Shown: positions 21,022-29,813 of the stretch, one piece after another
How positions within the stretch are numbered: position 1 is the stretch's first letter
How the letters are laid out: every line of letters starts with the position of its first letter
The notes under the pieces: generated by a model
The model's input: only the letters and a program-made list of their open reading frames with translations
Database searches by the model: none
Told to the model about the DNA's origin: nothing
Program-made: the position numbers and the translations under genes
Source: Paramicrosporidium saccamoebae
Taxonomy: Eukaryota; Rozellomycota
Direction of reading: 5' to 3'
Assembly: GCA_002794465.1 (NCBI GenBank)
Contig: MTSL01000105.1
Coordinates: forward strand, 1 to 64,000
Length of the DNA: 64,000 nt

Positions 21022-21402
21022 TTACTGAAGACTACATCTACAACAACCTTCCTCTTCTTTTTCATCTCCGCGTGGGAAGAGGTCGTTAGCATGCTTCCAG
21101 TTCAGTTTGACAACCGTGATAGTGCCATTCTCCTCGTACGTCACGTCCCAATCCTTGGGCTCTAGCGTGCATTTCTTATCGTATATACTGCCAAGCTGGA
21201 CCGCTTCGACTTCACTTAGTGATATAGTAAAGGTTTGGCTGTCTTCATTGGGTCGAAGTTTGATACCAGTGCAGTAGCCGCTCTTCTTGCATAGCCAAAT
21301 GTGCTGAACTAGGCTTGGATCTGTAACAACAAATTTGACTATACTGCCCATGACGGTAATACAGTAGAGCAAAAGGATAAACTGCAAAAGGATAGCCGTC
21401 AT
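21022..21402 (-). CDS. Small secreted protein B of tandem family
   Basis: 126 residues from the first ATG. Signal peptide MTAILLQFILLLYCITVMGS; mature domain begins SIVKFVVTDPSLVQHIWLC. The core FTISLSEVEAVQLGSIYDKK parallels the neighbours. It has seven cysteines, including the C-terminal cluster GCCRCSLQ, more than its paralogues. Not recognised otherwise. A GTG start upstream is in frame but lacks signal-peptide logic. Confidence 0.65.
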   Translation of the reverse strand: MTAILLQFILLLYCITVMGSIVKFVVTDPSLVQHIWLCKKSGYCTGIKLRPNEDSQTFTISLSEVEAVQLGSIYDKKCTLEPKDWDVTYEENGTITVVKLNWKHANDLFPRGDEKEEEGCCRCSLQ

Positions 21403-21918
21403 GTCGTGTATCAAGCAGCTTACCCTAATAGCCCCCACCCCTTAAAGGCTAAGTGATTGGTGTTAATCTGGCATGTAGCTCGTAGTGGGCATAATAGCCC
21501 TTTCAGGGGCCCCGATCTAGCGGGACATTCTCTCCGCAATCAAACTATTTAATAAGACGGCTTTCACAGTGGACGATAACTATCAATTCCCCATGCGTAA
21601 AGTATCGTGCAACGAACAGATTGGCATGGGTCAATTCGCCGTTACTGTGGGTGGCTGACTAGTTGACACTACAGAACCCCAAAAAGGTTCCTATCACTAT
21701 GGTTGTTGGTCAGGCCTCATCCTGACTGCATGGGCCAGTGCCTCTTAATAATATAAAGCAACCTTTTTACACCATGTCGGTGCACATGGAAATATATCAT
21801 TCCAAGGATTAGCGTAATGCCAGCTGAGACTCTTTGGGAAATGCTACCAGAATCGCTAAAGCCTGGTTAGGCTTAAAAACTGTTTAATGTGTGTGTAATC
21901 GATACTGCAGGTATACCT
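21403..21918. other. Intergenic, nothing recognised
   Basis: A spacer of about 516 bp between secreted genes B and C. I see no ORF or RNA. It contains diverged fragments similar to the dispersed repeat B region (around 21500-21580), too weak to call. Confidence 0.4.
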
Positions 21919-22209
21919 TTAGTAGCATATATTAACTTCCTTAGCCTCCATAGGCGGGATATCATAGCTTGCGTCTATTCTACGACCGTCCGCCAGATGC
22001 ACCTGAATTTTGGTCACGTCATTCCAATCTATAACCATGCTGGTGGAATTACCCACAACTGGCTTTTCGCCAACACAGAACCGGGACATTGGTTTGAAAA
22101 CACAAACTCCAATCACGGTACCGTTGCCAACAAAGTTAAGGGTTATGCGGGAAGCGATGCAATGGACGAGGAAGGAAAGGAGGATGCAGAAAAGAGCGCA
22201 CACTTGCAT
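21919..22209 (-). CDS. Small secreted protein C of tandem family
   Basis: 96 residues. Signal peptide MQVCALFCILLSFLVHCIAS; mature part SRITLNFVGNGTVIGVCVF with core MVIDWNDVTKIQVHLADG as in the other family members. Four cysteines remain in the mature part. The C-terminus ends NICY. A 32-nt GT...CAG stretch near the end could be an intron giving a slightly different tail. No known family. Confidence 0.62.
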   Translation of the reverse strand: MQVCALFCILLSFLVHCIASRITLNFVGNGTVIGVCVFKPMSRFCVGEKPVVGNSTSMVIDWNDVTKIQVHLADGRRIDASYDIPPMEAKEVNICY

Positions 22210-22469
22210 GAGGGGATACAGGGCCTGGAAACTCCAGAATACCCATGTAAGTACTTGTATTGTGATTGGCCAATACAATCAGATTTACGGATAACCGAAT
22301 TGGGAATTGTGAGGTTCGTGATAGGATCCTTTATTGAAATCCCTGGTCCTAGTTATACTGTATCGCAGGAATGAATGAATCTTACTCTTCTGTATTAGCT
22401 AAGAGAATCATTTTAATCGATCAATACGTAGGTATTGTGAGACTGAAAGTGGAGATCCTGTTAAAACAT

Positions 22470-22560
22470 ATCTGCTTATAATTAGCGGCCCTAGCCCAGA
22501 TAGCAATCCCACAATCCTGAGGATGATGACCTATAGAGGCGCCTTTAATAAAACTAGCCA
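22470..22560. repeat. Dispersed repeat B, copy 1
   Basis: Shares GATCCCACAATCCTGA-type sequence and GATGATG-CCTATA-AG-CGCCTT with 33400-33490. The left part (ATCTGC-TATAATTAG-GG-CC) is shared with 30990-31050. Its type is unknown. The flanking region 22210-22624 is otherwise empty. Confidence 0.65.
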
Positions 22561-22624
22561 ACTCATCAACAGACCCTTTATTGTTTCTCCATCATATGAT
22601 ATGCTCTTACATATATGCATCAAA

Positions 22625-22948
22625 TTAAAAAATGAGTGCAATGTTTTGGCCTTGGACATTCTTCTTAAATCTTTCATGTGCTTCTATCTTGTGGGTCAAG
22701 CAAGCATCTCCTCTTATGAGCGTGATAGAGTCAATCTTTTCAGGATCCAGGCAAGAATAGTCAAAGGAAGAGCCAGGAATGTCTGAAAACGGGAACCAGC
22801 TATCACCACACTTTATAATTAGCCGCTCTATAGTAGTGGATTCACCGGCCTCATTCCTCCAGGTAAATTCGACACGAGTTGGTGGGACTACAGTCCGACT
22901 AGCCAATACAATGGAAAGCAACGACAAGAGTATCAGAGCGACCATCAT
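22625..22948 (-). CDS. Small secreted protein D of tandem family
   Basis: 107 residues. Signal peptide MMVALILLSLLSIVLASRTV; first strand RVEFTWRNEAGESTTIERLI; core FDYSCLDPEKIDSITLIRGD. Three cysteines. It ends NIALIF. Architecture and strand match the neighbours; no known family. Confidence 0.7.
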   Translation of the reverse strand: MMVALILLSLLSIVLASRTVVPPTRVEFTWRNEAGESTTIERLIIKCGDSWFPFSDIPGSSFDYSCLDPEKIDSITLIRGDACLTHKIEAHERFKKNVQGQNIALIF

Positions 22949-23291
22949 AGCTGCTGCAATTAATTTATCTTTGATGGGCTAATGACATACTTTGGCAAGT
23001 GCTCCAGCGTGTTGAAACAATCCTCGACGGAAGGATCTCATGTCACGACAAAAATCATCTATTCCACGCCCCGTAGGCAGTGCTCCGGTGAATACTAGTT
23101 GAGATTGCACAGAGGCTTAAAAAACTCTGACAATCTATTTCGAGTAACATGTAGCGGGAGTTGATTCTCCGGGGTTGGATGGATATAAAGATCTCTTATC
23201 AGGGTTTTGATCCTAGATATACCTTTGCAGATCGTACCCTATTGCTCATTGGTGTATATACTATTAGTTTTATAAAAGTAGCCACTGGCAT
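22949..23291. other. Intergenic, nothing recognised
   Basis: A 343-bp spacer with AT-rich stretches and no convincing ORF; it should hold the promoter of gene D. Confidence 0.4.
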
Positions 23292-23678
23292 CTATTGCTG
23301 TGAGCAGGCTCCTGAAGGCATGTTCCCATCCTCACCAACCGTTGGGGCAGAGTAATAGATTTTGAGAGACCGGGTATCTTTTAACGACTGTCTTTGACTC
23401 TCTGTCAACTTGATTACAAAAATATTGTTGGCGTCATGATAAAGTTTAAATTCCGTAATTCCATAGGGATCAGCTGTATATTCGAATCTGCAGCCATCCG
23501 GTTCGATGGGTATTATCCTGCAAAAGCGCCTGTTAGTTGTAGAGTTAAACCCAGCATGCACAAAGTTCACTTGGCGCCCACTCACGTTCTCCCAGTCGAT
23601 GTTAATTTCAAGCGAAGAGGCATATACTAAGGCGGAGAGGAGACAGAGAGCGAGGGAGAGAAGCAAATTACCAGTCAT
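23292..23678 (-). CDS. Small secreted protein E of tandem family
   Basis: 128 residues from MTGNLLLSLALCLLSALVYA, a good signal peptide; an in-frame ATG 99 bp upstream would bury it. The mature protein opens SLEINIDWENVSGRQVNFVH. The core is FEYTADPYGITEFKLYHDAN, then KLTESQRQSLKDTRSLKIYY. It ends GACSQQ, the same last four residues as gene F. Likely the closest paralogue of F. Confidence 0.72.
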   Translation of the reverse strand: MTGNLLLSLALCLLSALVYASSLEINIDWENVSGRQVNFVHAGFNSTTNRRFCRIIPIEPDGCRFEYTADPYGITEFKLYHDANNIFVIKLTESQRQSLKDTRSLKIYYSAPTVGEDGNMPSGACSQQ

Positions 23679-24183
23679 TGAGCTCAGGCAAAAATCCAAC
23701 ACCCTTGCAAATGACTTTAAACGGAAGGAGCCAAATCCCTGGTTTCTGGTTTTCTGGAGACTGGAATTGTTGTTCATTTGTCACGAAAGGGGTCTTTAAT
23801 GTGAACTATTAGCCCAATCTCATAGTGACGTGCGTCTAGTGGTCCCTCTATAATAATAACCGTGATCACAGCCGTGACCATAACATACGTGCAGGAATAA
23901 CGAGAGTCCTTTATAGTGAAAATTCTTTACTTGGTCTCCGCCACAATTGGGGATTTGGGGGTCCTGAACATGGCTAATTATTGGTACTCCACATACCATC
24001 ATGTCGACTGCCCCGCCTTGTAAAGCTTCCAATGCAATTTCTGCGTCCCATTTTCGGGAGCAGTTTCAATCATTTTCGGGAGCAATTTCAAGCATTTTCA
24101 GGGAATAATTACAATCTAGCATGTTCATTATGAATGTGGCTTAGTTGGGTAGCTTTGGAACCCGAAACGGATTAAACTTTTCG
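23679..24183. other. Intergenic with short tandem repeat
   Basis: 24044-24115 holds three copies of a unit like ATTTTCGGGAGCAATTTCAA. A 70-codon minus ORF (23820-24032) has no signal peptide or family likeness, and I do not call it. The rest shows nothing. Confidence 0.45.
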
Positions 24184-24525
24184 CTACTGCTGCGAGCAAG
24201 TGGACGACGAGTCGTCAACCGAGTACGCGTAGAGGATTCCAAGCCAGCCCTTGGACAGACTTTCTCTCATGTCATCGTCGAGGATGGTGCGCCAGCTGTC
24301 CACTGCGGTAAAAAACTCTATCTCAGTGACACTGCCCGGATCGAACAGTCTGAATGTTACTCTGGGCTCATCGGTGCATTTTACATGTTCAGGATTTTGG
24401 TTGCTGGCATGGTGAATTCTCAGGGAAACTATAGGGGCTTGCGAACCGTCAATGTTCTTCCATCCAATTGTCACTTTAGTAGCTCGCACAAATGCTGTCA
24501 TGGCCAGCATCCATAAAATCAACAT
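24184..24525 (-). CDS. Small secreted protein F of tandem family
   Basis: 113 residues. Signal peptide MLILWMLAMTAFVRA; mature start TKVTIGWKNIDGSQAPIVSL; core FRLFDPGSVTEIEFFTAVDS, then DDMRESLSKGWLGILYAYS. It ends STCSQQ like gene E. Its ATG lies 21 bp from the stop of SNAPC3, so the promoter overlaps the SNAPC3 3' end. Confidence 0.72.
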   Translation of the reverse strand: MLILWMLAMTAFVRATKVTIGWKNIDGSQAPIVSLRIHHASNQNPEHVKCTDEPRVTFRLFDPGSVTEIEFFTAVDSWRTILDDDMRESLSKGWLGILYAYSVDDSSSTCSQQ

Positions 24526-24546
24526 GAGTCTCAAAATGGCTATAGT

Positions 24547-25683
24547 TTATAAATCGTGTATATACGGATAAACTCTGAAATCATTATACAGCAAGGTGCC
24601 ACTCTCATTGTAATGTAAAGCAATGTAACAATCGTGACAGTACGCACACGGATTATCATTACCCAGCCGATCATTGAGTGTAACCCAGCAAGCATAGCTT
24701 AGATCGCAAATCCGACATTTGCGTCTCTTCCTTCTCAAGTGATAGAGCTCAATTATGCCAGACCTTTCCTCAGGGGGGAGACCCCAGCGGGAGAGTTGGG
24801 CGTGATCAAATGGATGATCAAGGCGCAATTGCTCGACGACAATGTAATGCTCACATCGGCCACAGTGTACAAAGGAGTATGGGCGGCCTAGACGCAAGGG
24901 AACATCTAGCCAGGTGGTTTCATGCATGGCACGCATAGCGTAGGACCCGAAAAACTGTCTTCTGTCAGGATCTGCGTTGATCCACATACGAATAGGATGT
25001 GAAAGGTCCCGTGCGGCGGGATTGGAAATGTCACTATAAAAAGCGCCTTCGATGAAAAAGTATGAAGGAAGGAAATGCTCAGTGGAAGTTGGAGAATCTG
25101 CCCCGGGCACATTGATACCTGGAGAGGACGACCTTGGGTGGCCTTGTCGCGTAATCACCCGCTCGGAAAGACATGCGATCCGAGCTCTAAATTCTGTCAA
25201 ATATACAGACGCAAGAACATCAAATGTCTGCATCCTGGTTCCAGGCTTATTGCTGGAATAAACTGAAATGGTCAGGACAACATTAGGCTCTAAAGTTTCA
25301 GTGGAATGCTCCAAAATGTCCCGGGAAAGGACACTGTGCCGTGCAAGCCCAACCTTGTCCTGTAAGGCATTCTTGTATACGGTCATGGCCGACATTTTGC
25401 ACGAGGCAAGCCGCCTTTCCAGTTGAGACAGGCGGTCCTCAATTCTCTCAAATTCTTCGTTATCGTGTCCAGGCCCAATGACGGCGTCATTCTTGGCCTC
25501 AGCAGTGAAGAGCCGACAGGCAAGAGAAATATCATGTCCATCTTCGCGCTCAACTGTCATCCGATTAGTATCAAAGTGCTTTAGCATGCTCTCTACATGG
25601 CTATGGTCTATAGTATCCATGGTCCTTTGCCAGGTATTTGCCAACTTTGCAGGCTCAACAACATCGCCCTCATTCGTATTCAT
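24547..25683 (-). CDS. SNAPC3: snRNA-activating protein complex subunit 3 (SNAPC3/SNAP50)
   Basis: 378 residues, intronless. The C-terminal zinc domain is complete: FDVLASVYLTEFRARIACLS, FFIEGAFYSDISNPAARDLS, VHCGRCEHYIVVEQLRLDHP, RKCRICDLSYACWVTLNDR and CAYCHDCYIALHYNESG, ending in the family's DFRVYPYIHDL. SNAPC3 is the DNA-binding core of SNAPc, which recognises the proximal sequence element of snRNA genes. It is absent from most Dikarya. The window also carries a U2 gene it would be expected to serve. Divergent from PDAT, with 77 bp between ATGs. Confidence 0.93.
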   Translation of the reverse strand: MNTNEGDVVEPAKLANTWQRTMDTIDHSHVESMLKHFDTNRMTVEREDGHDISLACRLFTAEAKNDAVIGPGHDNEEFERIEDRLSQLERRLASCKMSAMTVYKNALQDKVGLARHSVLSRDILEHSTETLEPNVVLTISVYSSNKPGTRMQTFDVLASVYLTEFRARIACLSERVITRQGHPRSSSPGINVPGADSPTSTEHFLPSYFFIEGAFYSDISNPAARDLSHPIRMWINADPDRRQFFGSYAMRAMHETTWLDVPLRLGRPYSFVHCGRCEHYIVVEQLRLDHPFDHAQLSRWGLPPEERSGIIELYHLRRKRRKCRICDLSYACWVTLNDRLGNDNPCAYCHDCYIALHYNESGTLLYNDFRVYPYIHDL

Positions 25684-25760
25684 GACCTGGGCCCGGGTAT
25701 CACTACGTCAGTTTAAACGAAAAGTTTACAAATAATTCGGATATTTTTTACAATATTGTG

Positions 25761-27935
25761 ATGGTCCGACGACGAACAATCGCAGAGGATGATGATGATG
25801 ATTCCAGAACTGGGTCAAGGACTAGGTCACGGCCACGAACTGGGTCGAGACCCAGAACCGAATCGAGAGCCAAGTCAAGACCTGTAACAGAACGAAAGCC
25901 AAGAACTAAATCAAAGAGTACGGAAAGGTCCCATAAGACTGGAACAGAATCAAGAACCAAGTCAAAGACTAGGTCAAGACCTGTAACAGAATCAAAGTCA
26001 AGAACTAAATCAAAGAGTACGGAAAGGTCCCACAAAACTGGAATAAGCATTCTGCCGGTCATCCCCGCTCGTATATACAAGCGGTGGATATTTGTTAGTA
26101 TTGTGCTCACGCTCATCTTTTCATGGTTCTTCATTCCATACTACCTCGATTCTCGCATTGTTCCTAAAAAACTAGGCCAGATTTCGGAATATTTCCTTGA
26201 AAACCCTCTCTTCCGCTTCCTCCCAGGGGCGGGCATATTTGGAGATGACTTTCTCGGCAATGTCACGGACATTTTAAAGCCGTTCTGGTCGGCAGAGACG
26301 GAGACAAACTCGCCCGGAAGGATTCTGGGAAGGAAAGGAGTAAAGGCCAAACATCCAGTGGTGATCATTCCGGGAATCACAAGCACGGGGTTAGAGCTGT
26401 GGGAGGGGTTTCCGTGCGCGCAGTCATACTTTAGACAGCGCCTCTGGGGGACTCTGACTATGATGCGTTTTATGGTAATGGACAGTGCCTGCTGGCTGCA
26501 GCATCTCAAGCTTAATTCAACTACCGGCACAGACCCAGACAATATAAAGCTCCGTCCCGCCCAAGGCTTGGAAGCCGCCGACTTTATTCTGCCGGGTTTC
26601 TGGGTCTGGGCCCCGATCATTGAAAATCTCTCCGAGATTGGCTATGACCACAATAACTTGATTATGGCGCCATACGACTGGAGATTGGACATGGCCAGAC
26701 TGGAGGAGCGTGATCATTACTTCACCCGTCTCAAAATGCAAATTGAACTACTGGTAAAGACAACGGGCGAAAAGGCGGCCATTGTCTCGCACAGCTTGGG
26801 CGGAGTAGTCTGGTTCTATTTTATGAAGTGGGTGGAAAGTAGTGTCGATTCAGACCTTATCAAAGGCGGAGGAGGTGGATCCTCATGGGTTGCCAAGCAT
26901 ATTCACGCTTCTGTCTCCATTGGAGCTCCCTATTTGGGGGTGCCCAAATCATTGAGTATGATCATTTCAGGAGAGATGAGAGATACGGCCCAGCTGGGAC
27001 AGCTGGAATCCTTCCTACTGGAAATGCTCATGTCGAAAAAGGAACGGCTGAGTCTATTCCGCTCATGGGTTGGTGGTTCCGCAATGCTTCCCAAAGGGGG
27101 TGATCTCTTTTGGGGAAACGGCAAAAAGGAAAGTCTGGTTGATGGGTCCCCAGACCTGGACTATGGACTGGTTAACATGGGCGAAGAGATTGCTCTGGAG
27201 GCTGGAATGAAGGCAAAGTATTTGACTTCTGATGTGGATGCCATCTTGCAAGCATTCCTCCCCCCAGGCATCTATGAGCGCATCAAGCGAGCCTATGCGG
27301 ACGGAGAAATGGCAGCACCGGCTGAGGTGGCCGATAATGATAATGATCCCCGCACCTGGACAAATCCATTGCGGGCACGTCTACCATATGCACCCGAGAT
27401 GACCATGTATAGTATATATGGGATCGGCAGAGACACTGAGCGAGCATACGAGTACGAAACTGTCCCTCGTGAGCAATGGCCTGAATCTTGGCAGCTCCTC
27501 GCTGATGAAGATTTGCTGTACCACCAACGCACCGATAACACGCCCGACATGTTGGTTCGAATAAAGCTGAGACTGGAGGCGGCTGAAAAGACCAAGAATC
27601 TGTACACTGGCATCTACCATGTGGATGGAGATGGAACAGTCCCTACACTCTCAAATGGCTATATGAGCGCCTATGGGTGGAAGAACTTGACCTATTTAAA
27701 CCCCTCGAAGATGAAAACTGTGACCCGTGAATACAAGGATGAGCCCCTTAGTGGAATTGGAACGATCCGCGGAGGACCCAAGACCAGCGAGCATGTGGAC
27801 ATTCTCGGGAATCATGAAGTAACCATGGACTTTCTCAAAATCGTCTCCACATGGGACGAGGAGGGCTCGGTGGAGGAGAGGATCCTCTCAGACATAATGC
27901 AGATGGCTGAGAAAATAAAAATCCCTATTTCCTAG
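25761..27935 (+). CDS. LRO1: Phospholipid:diacylglycerol acyltransferase (PDAT/Lro1)
   Basis: 724 residues. A cytosolic N-terminus of about 95 residues is almost entirely Arg/Ser/Thr/Lys repeats (SRTRSRPRTGSRPRTESR), followed by one TM helix around RWIFVSIVLTLIFSWFFIP. The lumenal lipase-like domain has PVVIIPGITSTGLELWEG, APYDWRLDMARLEERD, the nucleophile elbow SHSLGG, and a C-terminal Asp (VDGDGTVP) and His (GNHEV), the LCAT-family triad. It transfers an acyl chain from phospholipid to diacylglycerol to make triacylglycerol at the ER. The first ATG after a GTG codon is taken as start. Confidence 0.93.
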   Translation: MVRRRTIAEDDDDDSRTGSRTRSRPRTGSRPRTESRAKSRPVTERKPRTKSKSTERSHKTGTESRTKSKTRSRPVTESKSRTKSKSTERSHKTGISILPVIPARIYKRWIFVSIVLTLIFSWFFIPYYLDSRIVPKKLGQISEYFLENPLFRFLPGAGIFGDDFLGNVTDILKPFWSAETETNSPGRILGRKGVKAKHPVVIIPGITSTGLELWEGFPCAQSYFRQRLWGTLTMMRFMVMDSACWLQHLKLNSTTGTDPDNIKLRPAQGLEAADFILPGFWVWAPIIENLSEIGYDHNNLIMAPYDWRLDMARLEERDHYFTRLKMQIELLVKTTGEKAAIVSHSLGGVVWFYFMKWVESSVDSDLIKGGGGGSSWVAKHIHASVSIGAPYLGVPKSLSMIISGEMRDTAQLGQLESFLLEMLMSKKERLSLFRSWVGGSAMLPKGGDLFWGNGKKESLVDGSPDLDYGLVNMGEEIALEAGMKAKYLTSDVDAILQAFLPPGIYERIKRAYADGEMAAPAEVADNDNDPRTWTNPLRARLPYAPEMTMYSIYGIGRDTERAYEYETVPREQWPESWQLLADEDLLYHQRTDNTPDMLVRIKLRLEAAEKTKNLYTGIYHVDGDGTVPTLSNGYMSAYGWKNLTYLNPSKMKTVTREYKDEPLSGIGTIRGGPKTSEHVDILGNHEVTMDFLKIVSTWDEEGSVEERILSDIMQMAEKIKIPIS

Positions 27936-27968
27936 TGCCGGGGCTGGAGCCGGGGTGTGGCTGAACTA

Positions 27969-29399
27969 ATGGATACAGTTGAACAAGTAACCCGCAAGTT
28001 GCGCAGATTGGCTGTGCAGAACCCGCGTGCATCTATAGATGCGCTCCTGAGATTCGTCCTCTGGGATAATAGCGCAAAGGACGTACCTGTACCAGAAGCT
28101 GCTGCTTGCCCAGAACCTGTGGAGAGCAAAAAGCACATTCTCATCCCAAGTCATGACCGAATGAATTCCGTTCTTAAAATGAGAGATACGTTCATACCAC
28201 CAAAGCCTCCTAGCATCCTTAGCAGCGTTCTTGGCTGGTTCCAAAACACGCCCGCCCGCTCTCTCGGCCGAAGGATCTGCATCATCGGCGTACACGGCTG
28301 GTTCCCCACTAGAGTGCTGCAAACAGTCGTGGGAGTGCCAAAGGGGACCTCTGTTCGGCTGTGTTTGATGATGGAGGAGGTGACCAAAGAGTTTGTTTCA
28401 AAGCAGCCCCTGTCGTTCTTTGAGACGCTACCAAGAATTGACTGTTTACCCTTGGAGGGCGAAGGATGCATCTTGGAGCGTGTTGAGCATCATTTCGCAC
28501 AACTTGATGATTTGATAACCACAGAGGACGGACAGGAGACTAGCGGGAGAAGTCTGGTTGAGAATGCAGACTCGGTGCTCTTTGTGGCGCATAGTCAGGG
28601 AGCTCCTGTCACTGCATTGCTCGCGGAACGAATGATTGATGCGGGCATCTTAAAACCCGAAAAGCAATGTGTCGCGGCATTGACATTGGCGGGTGTATTT
28701 CATGGACCGTTCCCGTCGCTGAGAGAGAATCTGGTGGTGAGATATGTAGAGGCGGATGCGGCTCGCGAATTATTCGAGCTGAATGAACCCACCAGCGAAC
28801 TCAGCATGAAAGTCCATGCAGCGCTGAACAAGGTGCTCTCACGTGATGTGCTTTTCTGCTGTATTGCCAGTTGGATGGACCAAGTTGTGCCGTTACACTC
28901 GGCCACTCTCCTAGGATTCTCGCATCCAAACATCTGGAGGGCGGTGTATATTGATGCGCATAACTATCAACCGGATTTTCTGTCGCAATTAGTGTTATCG
29001 GCACTGACCATGGCGAATGCATCGGTTCCTGGTGCTAGAGAATTGGTGGCGCAATTAGGCGAAGCATTGGCCGGGTCTTTGTATCAGAGCAATGCGCATT
29101 CCACCTTGTATGAGGATTATGGTGTATACAGTGCGGTACTGCGGTGGATGTACGCTATTCCAAGGAGTCAGTCCGCAATGCCAACCCTCCACCATGCAGA
29201 AATGGTACCGCGTCTAGTGGAGAATCCATACTTTTTGCCGTGGACCCTCCGAGGATTACTCAATGAAGAAGGTTTATCTAAATCCCCCATGCTCCTGCAA
29301 GACCTTACAAAACTGAAGGAACTGCACGAGGAATGGAGGCCGGATCGGAAGGTGTGGAAAGAGTTGAAGCTCCAAGCTGAACCACTGAGTAAAATATAG
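27969..29399 (+). CDS. Alpha/beta-hydrolase-fold protein of an uncharacterised fungal family
   Basis: 476 residues. IIGVHGWFPTRVLQTVVGVP starts an alpha/beta-hydrolase strand-loop, FVAHSQGAPVTALLA is the nucleophile elbow (Ser in HSQGA), and ALTLAGVFHGPF and HSTLYEDYGVYSAVLRWMY follow. The tail has ENPYFLPWTLRGLLNEEG. This order matches an uncharacterised protein I recall from yeasts and filamentous fungi; the function is unknown. It starts 33 bp after PDAT on the same strand, so a lipid role is tempting but unproven. A GTG four codons upstream is ignored. Confidence 0.7.
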   Translation: MDTVEQVTRKLRRLAVQNPRASIDALLRFVLWDNSAKDVPVPEAAACPEPVESKKHILIPSHDRMNSVLKMRDTFIPPKPPSILSSVLGWFQNTPARSLGRRICIIGVHGWFPTRVLQTVVGVPKGTSVRLCLMMEEVTKEFVSKQPLSFFETLPRIDCLPLEGEGCILERVEHHFAQLDDLITTEDGQETSGRSLVENADSVLFVAHSQGAPVTALLAERMIDAGILKPEKQCVAALTLAGVFHGPFPSLRENLVVRYVEADAARELFELNEPTSELSMKVHAALNKVLSRDVLFCCIASWMDQVVPLHSATLLGFSHPNIWRAVYIDAHNYQPDFLSQLVLSALTMANASVPGARELVAQLGEALAGSLYQSNAHSTLYEDYGVYSAVLRWMYAIPRSQSAMPTLHHAEMVPRLVENPYFLPWTLRGLLNEEGLSKSPMLLQDLTKLKELHEEWRPDRKVWKELKLQAEPLSKI

Positions 29400-29519
29400 A
29401 AGCTGTACCATAAACTATATTACTGCACCATATCGGACGACCCCCACTAGATTGTTTTTGTGAATTAGTGAAATGTTTAGCCGAGCGCTGGTTGTCCACA
29501 TGGTATGAGGCATCACAGG

Positions 29520-29725
29520 CGGGGAATGGAAATAGTGACCCTCCTTGAACATGGAGGCGAGGAATGGAAATAGTGACTCTCCTTGGACATGGAGGCGAGG
29601 AATGAAAATATTGACTCTCCTTGAACATATTGGCCTTCCTTGAACATATTGACTCTCCTTGAGCATATTGACTTTCCTTGAACATATTGACTTTCCTTGA
29701 GCATATTAACTCTCCTTGAACATGC
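29520..29725. repeat. Composite tandem repeat array
   Basis: Two nested units: about three copies of a 40-bp unit (GGAATGGAAATAGTGACTCT...TTGAACATGGAGGCGA) merging into about seven copies of a 20-21-bp unit (TATTGACTCTCCTTGAACA). The ORFs across it are repeat artefacts. It lies between two convergent genes. Confidence 0.85.
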
Positions 29726-29813
29726 CGTTGAGTCTATACCAGCTGGTAGTTCTTGGTCATTCACAAATCAACTATATTGACACCGTGGTAATACTCCTCA
29801 CCACGCAACAATT

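Noticed and set aside
23820-24032. 70-codon minus ORF between secreted genes E and F as a seventh family member
   Set aside because: No signal peptide, Cys/His-rich without the family core pattern, and the ATG context overlaps repeat sequence.
29520-29725. Tandem repeat considered as a CRISPR array
   Set aside because: Units are directly adjacent with no unique spacers, and the genome is eukaryotic.
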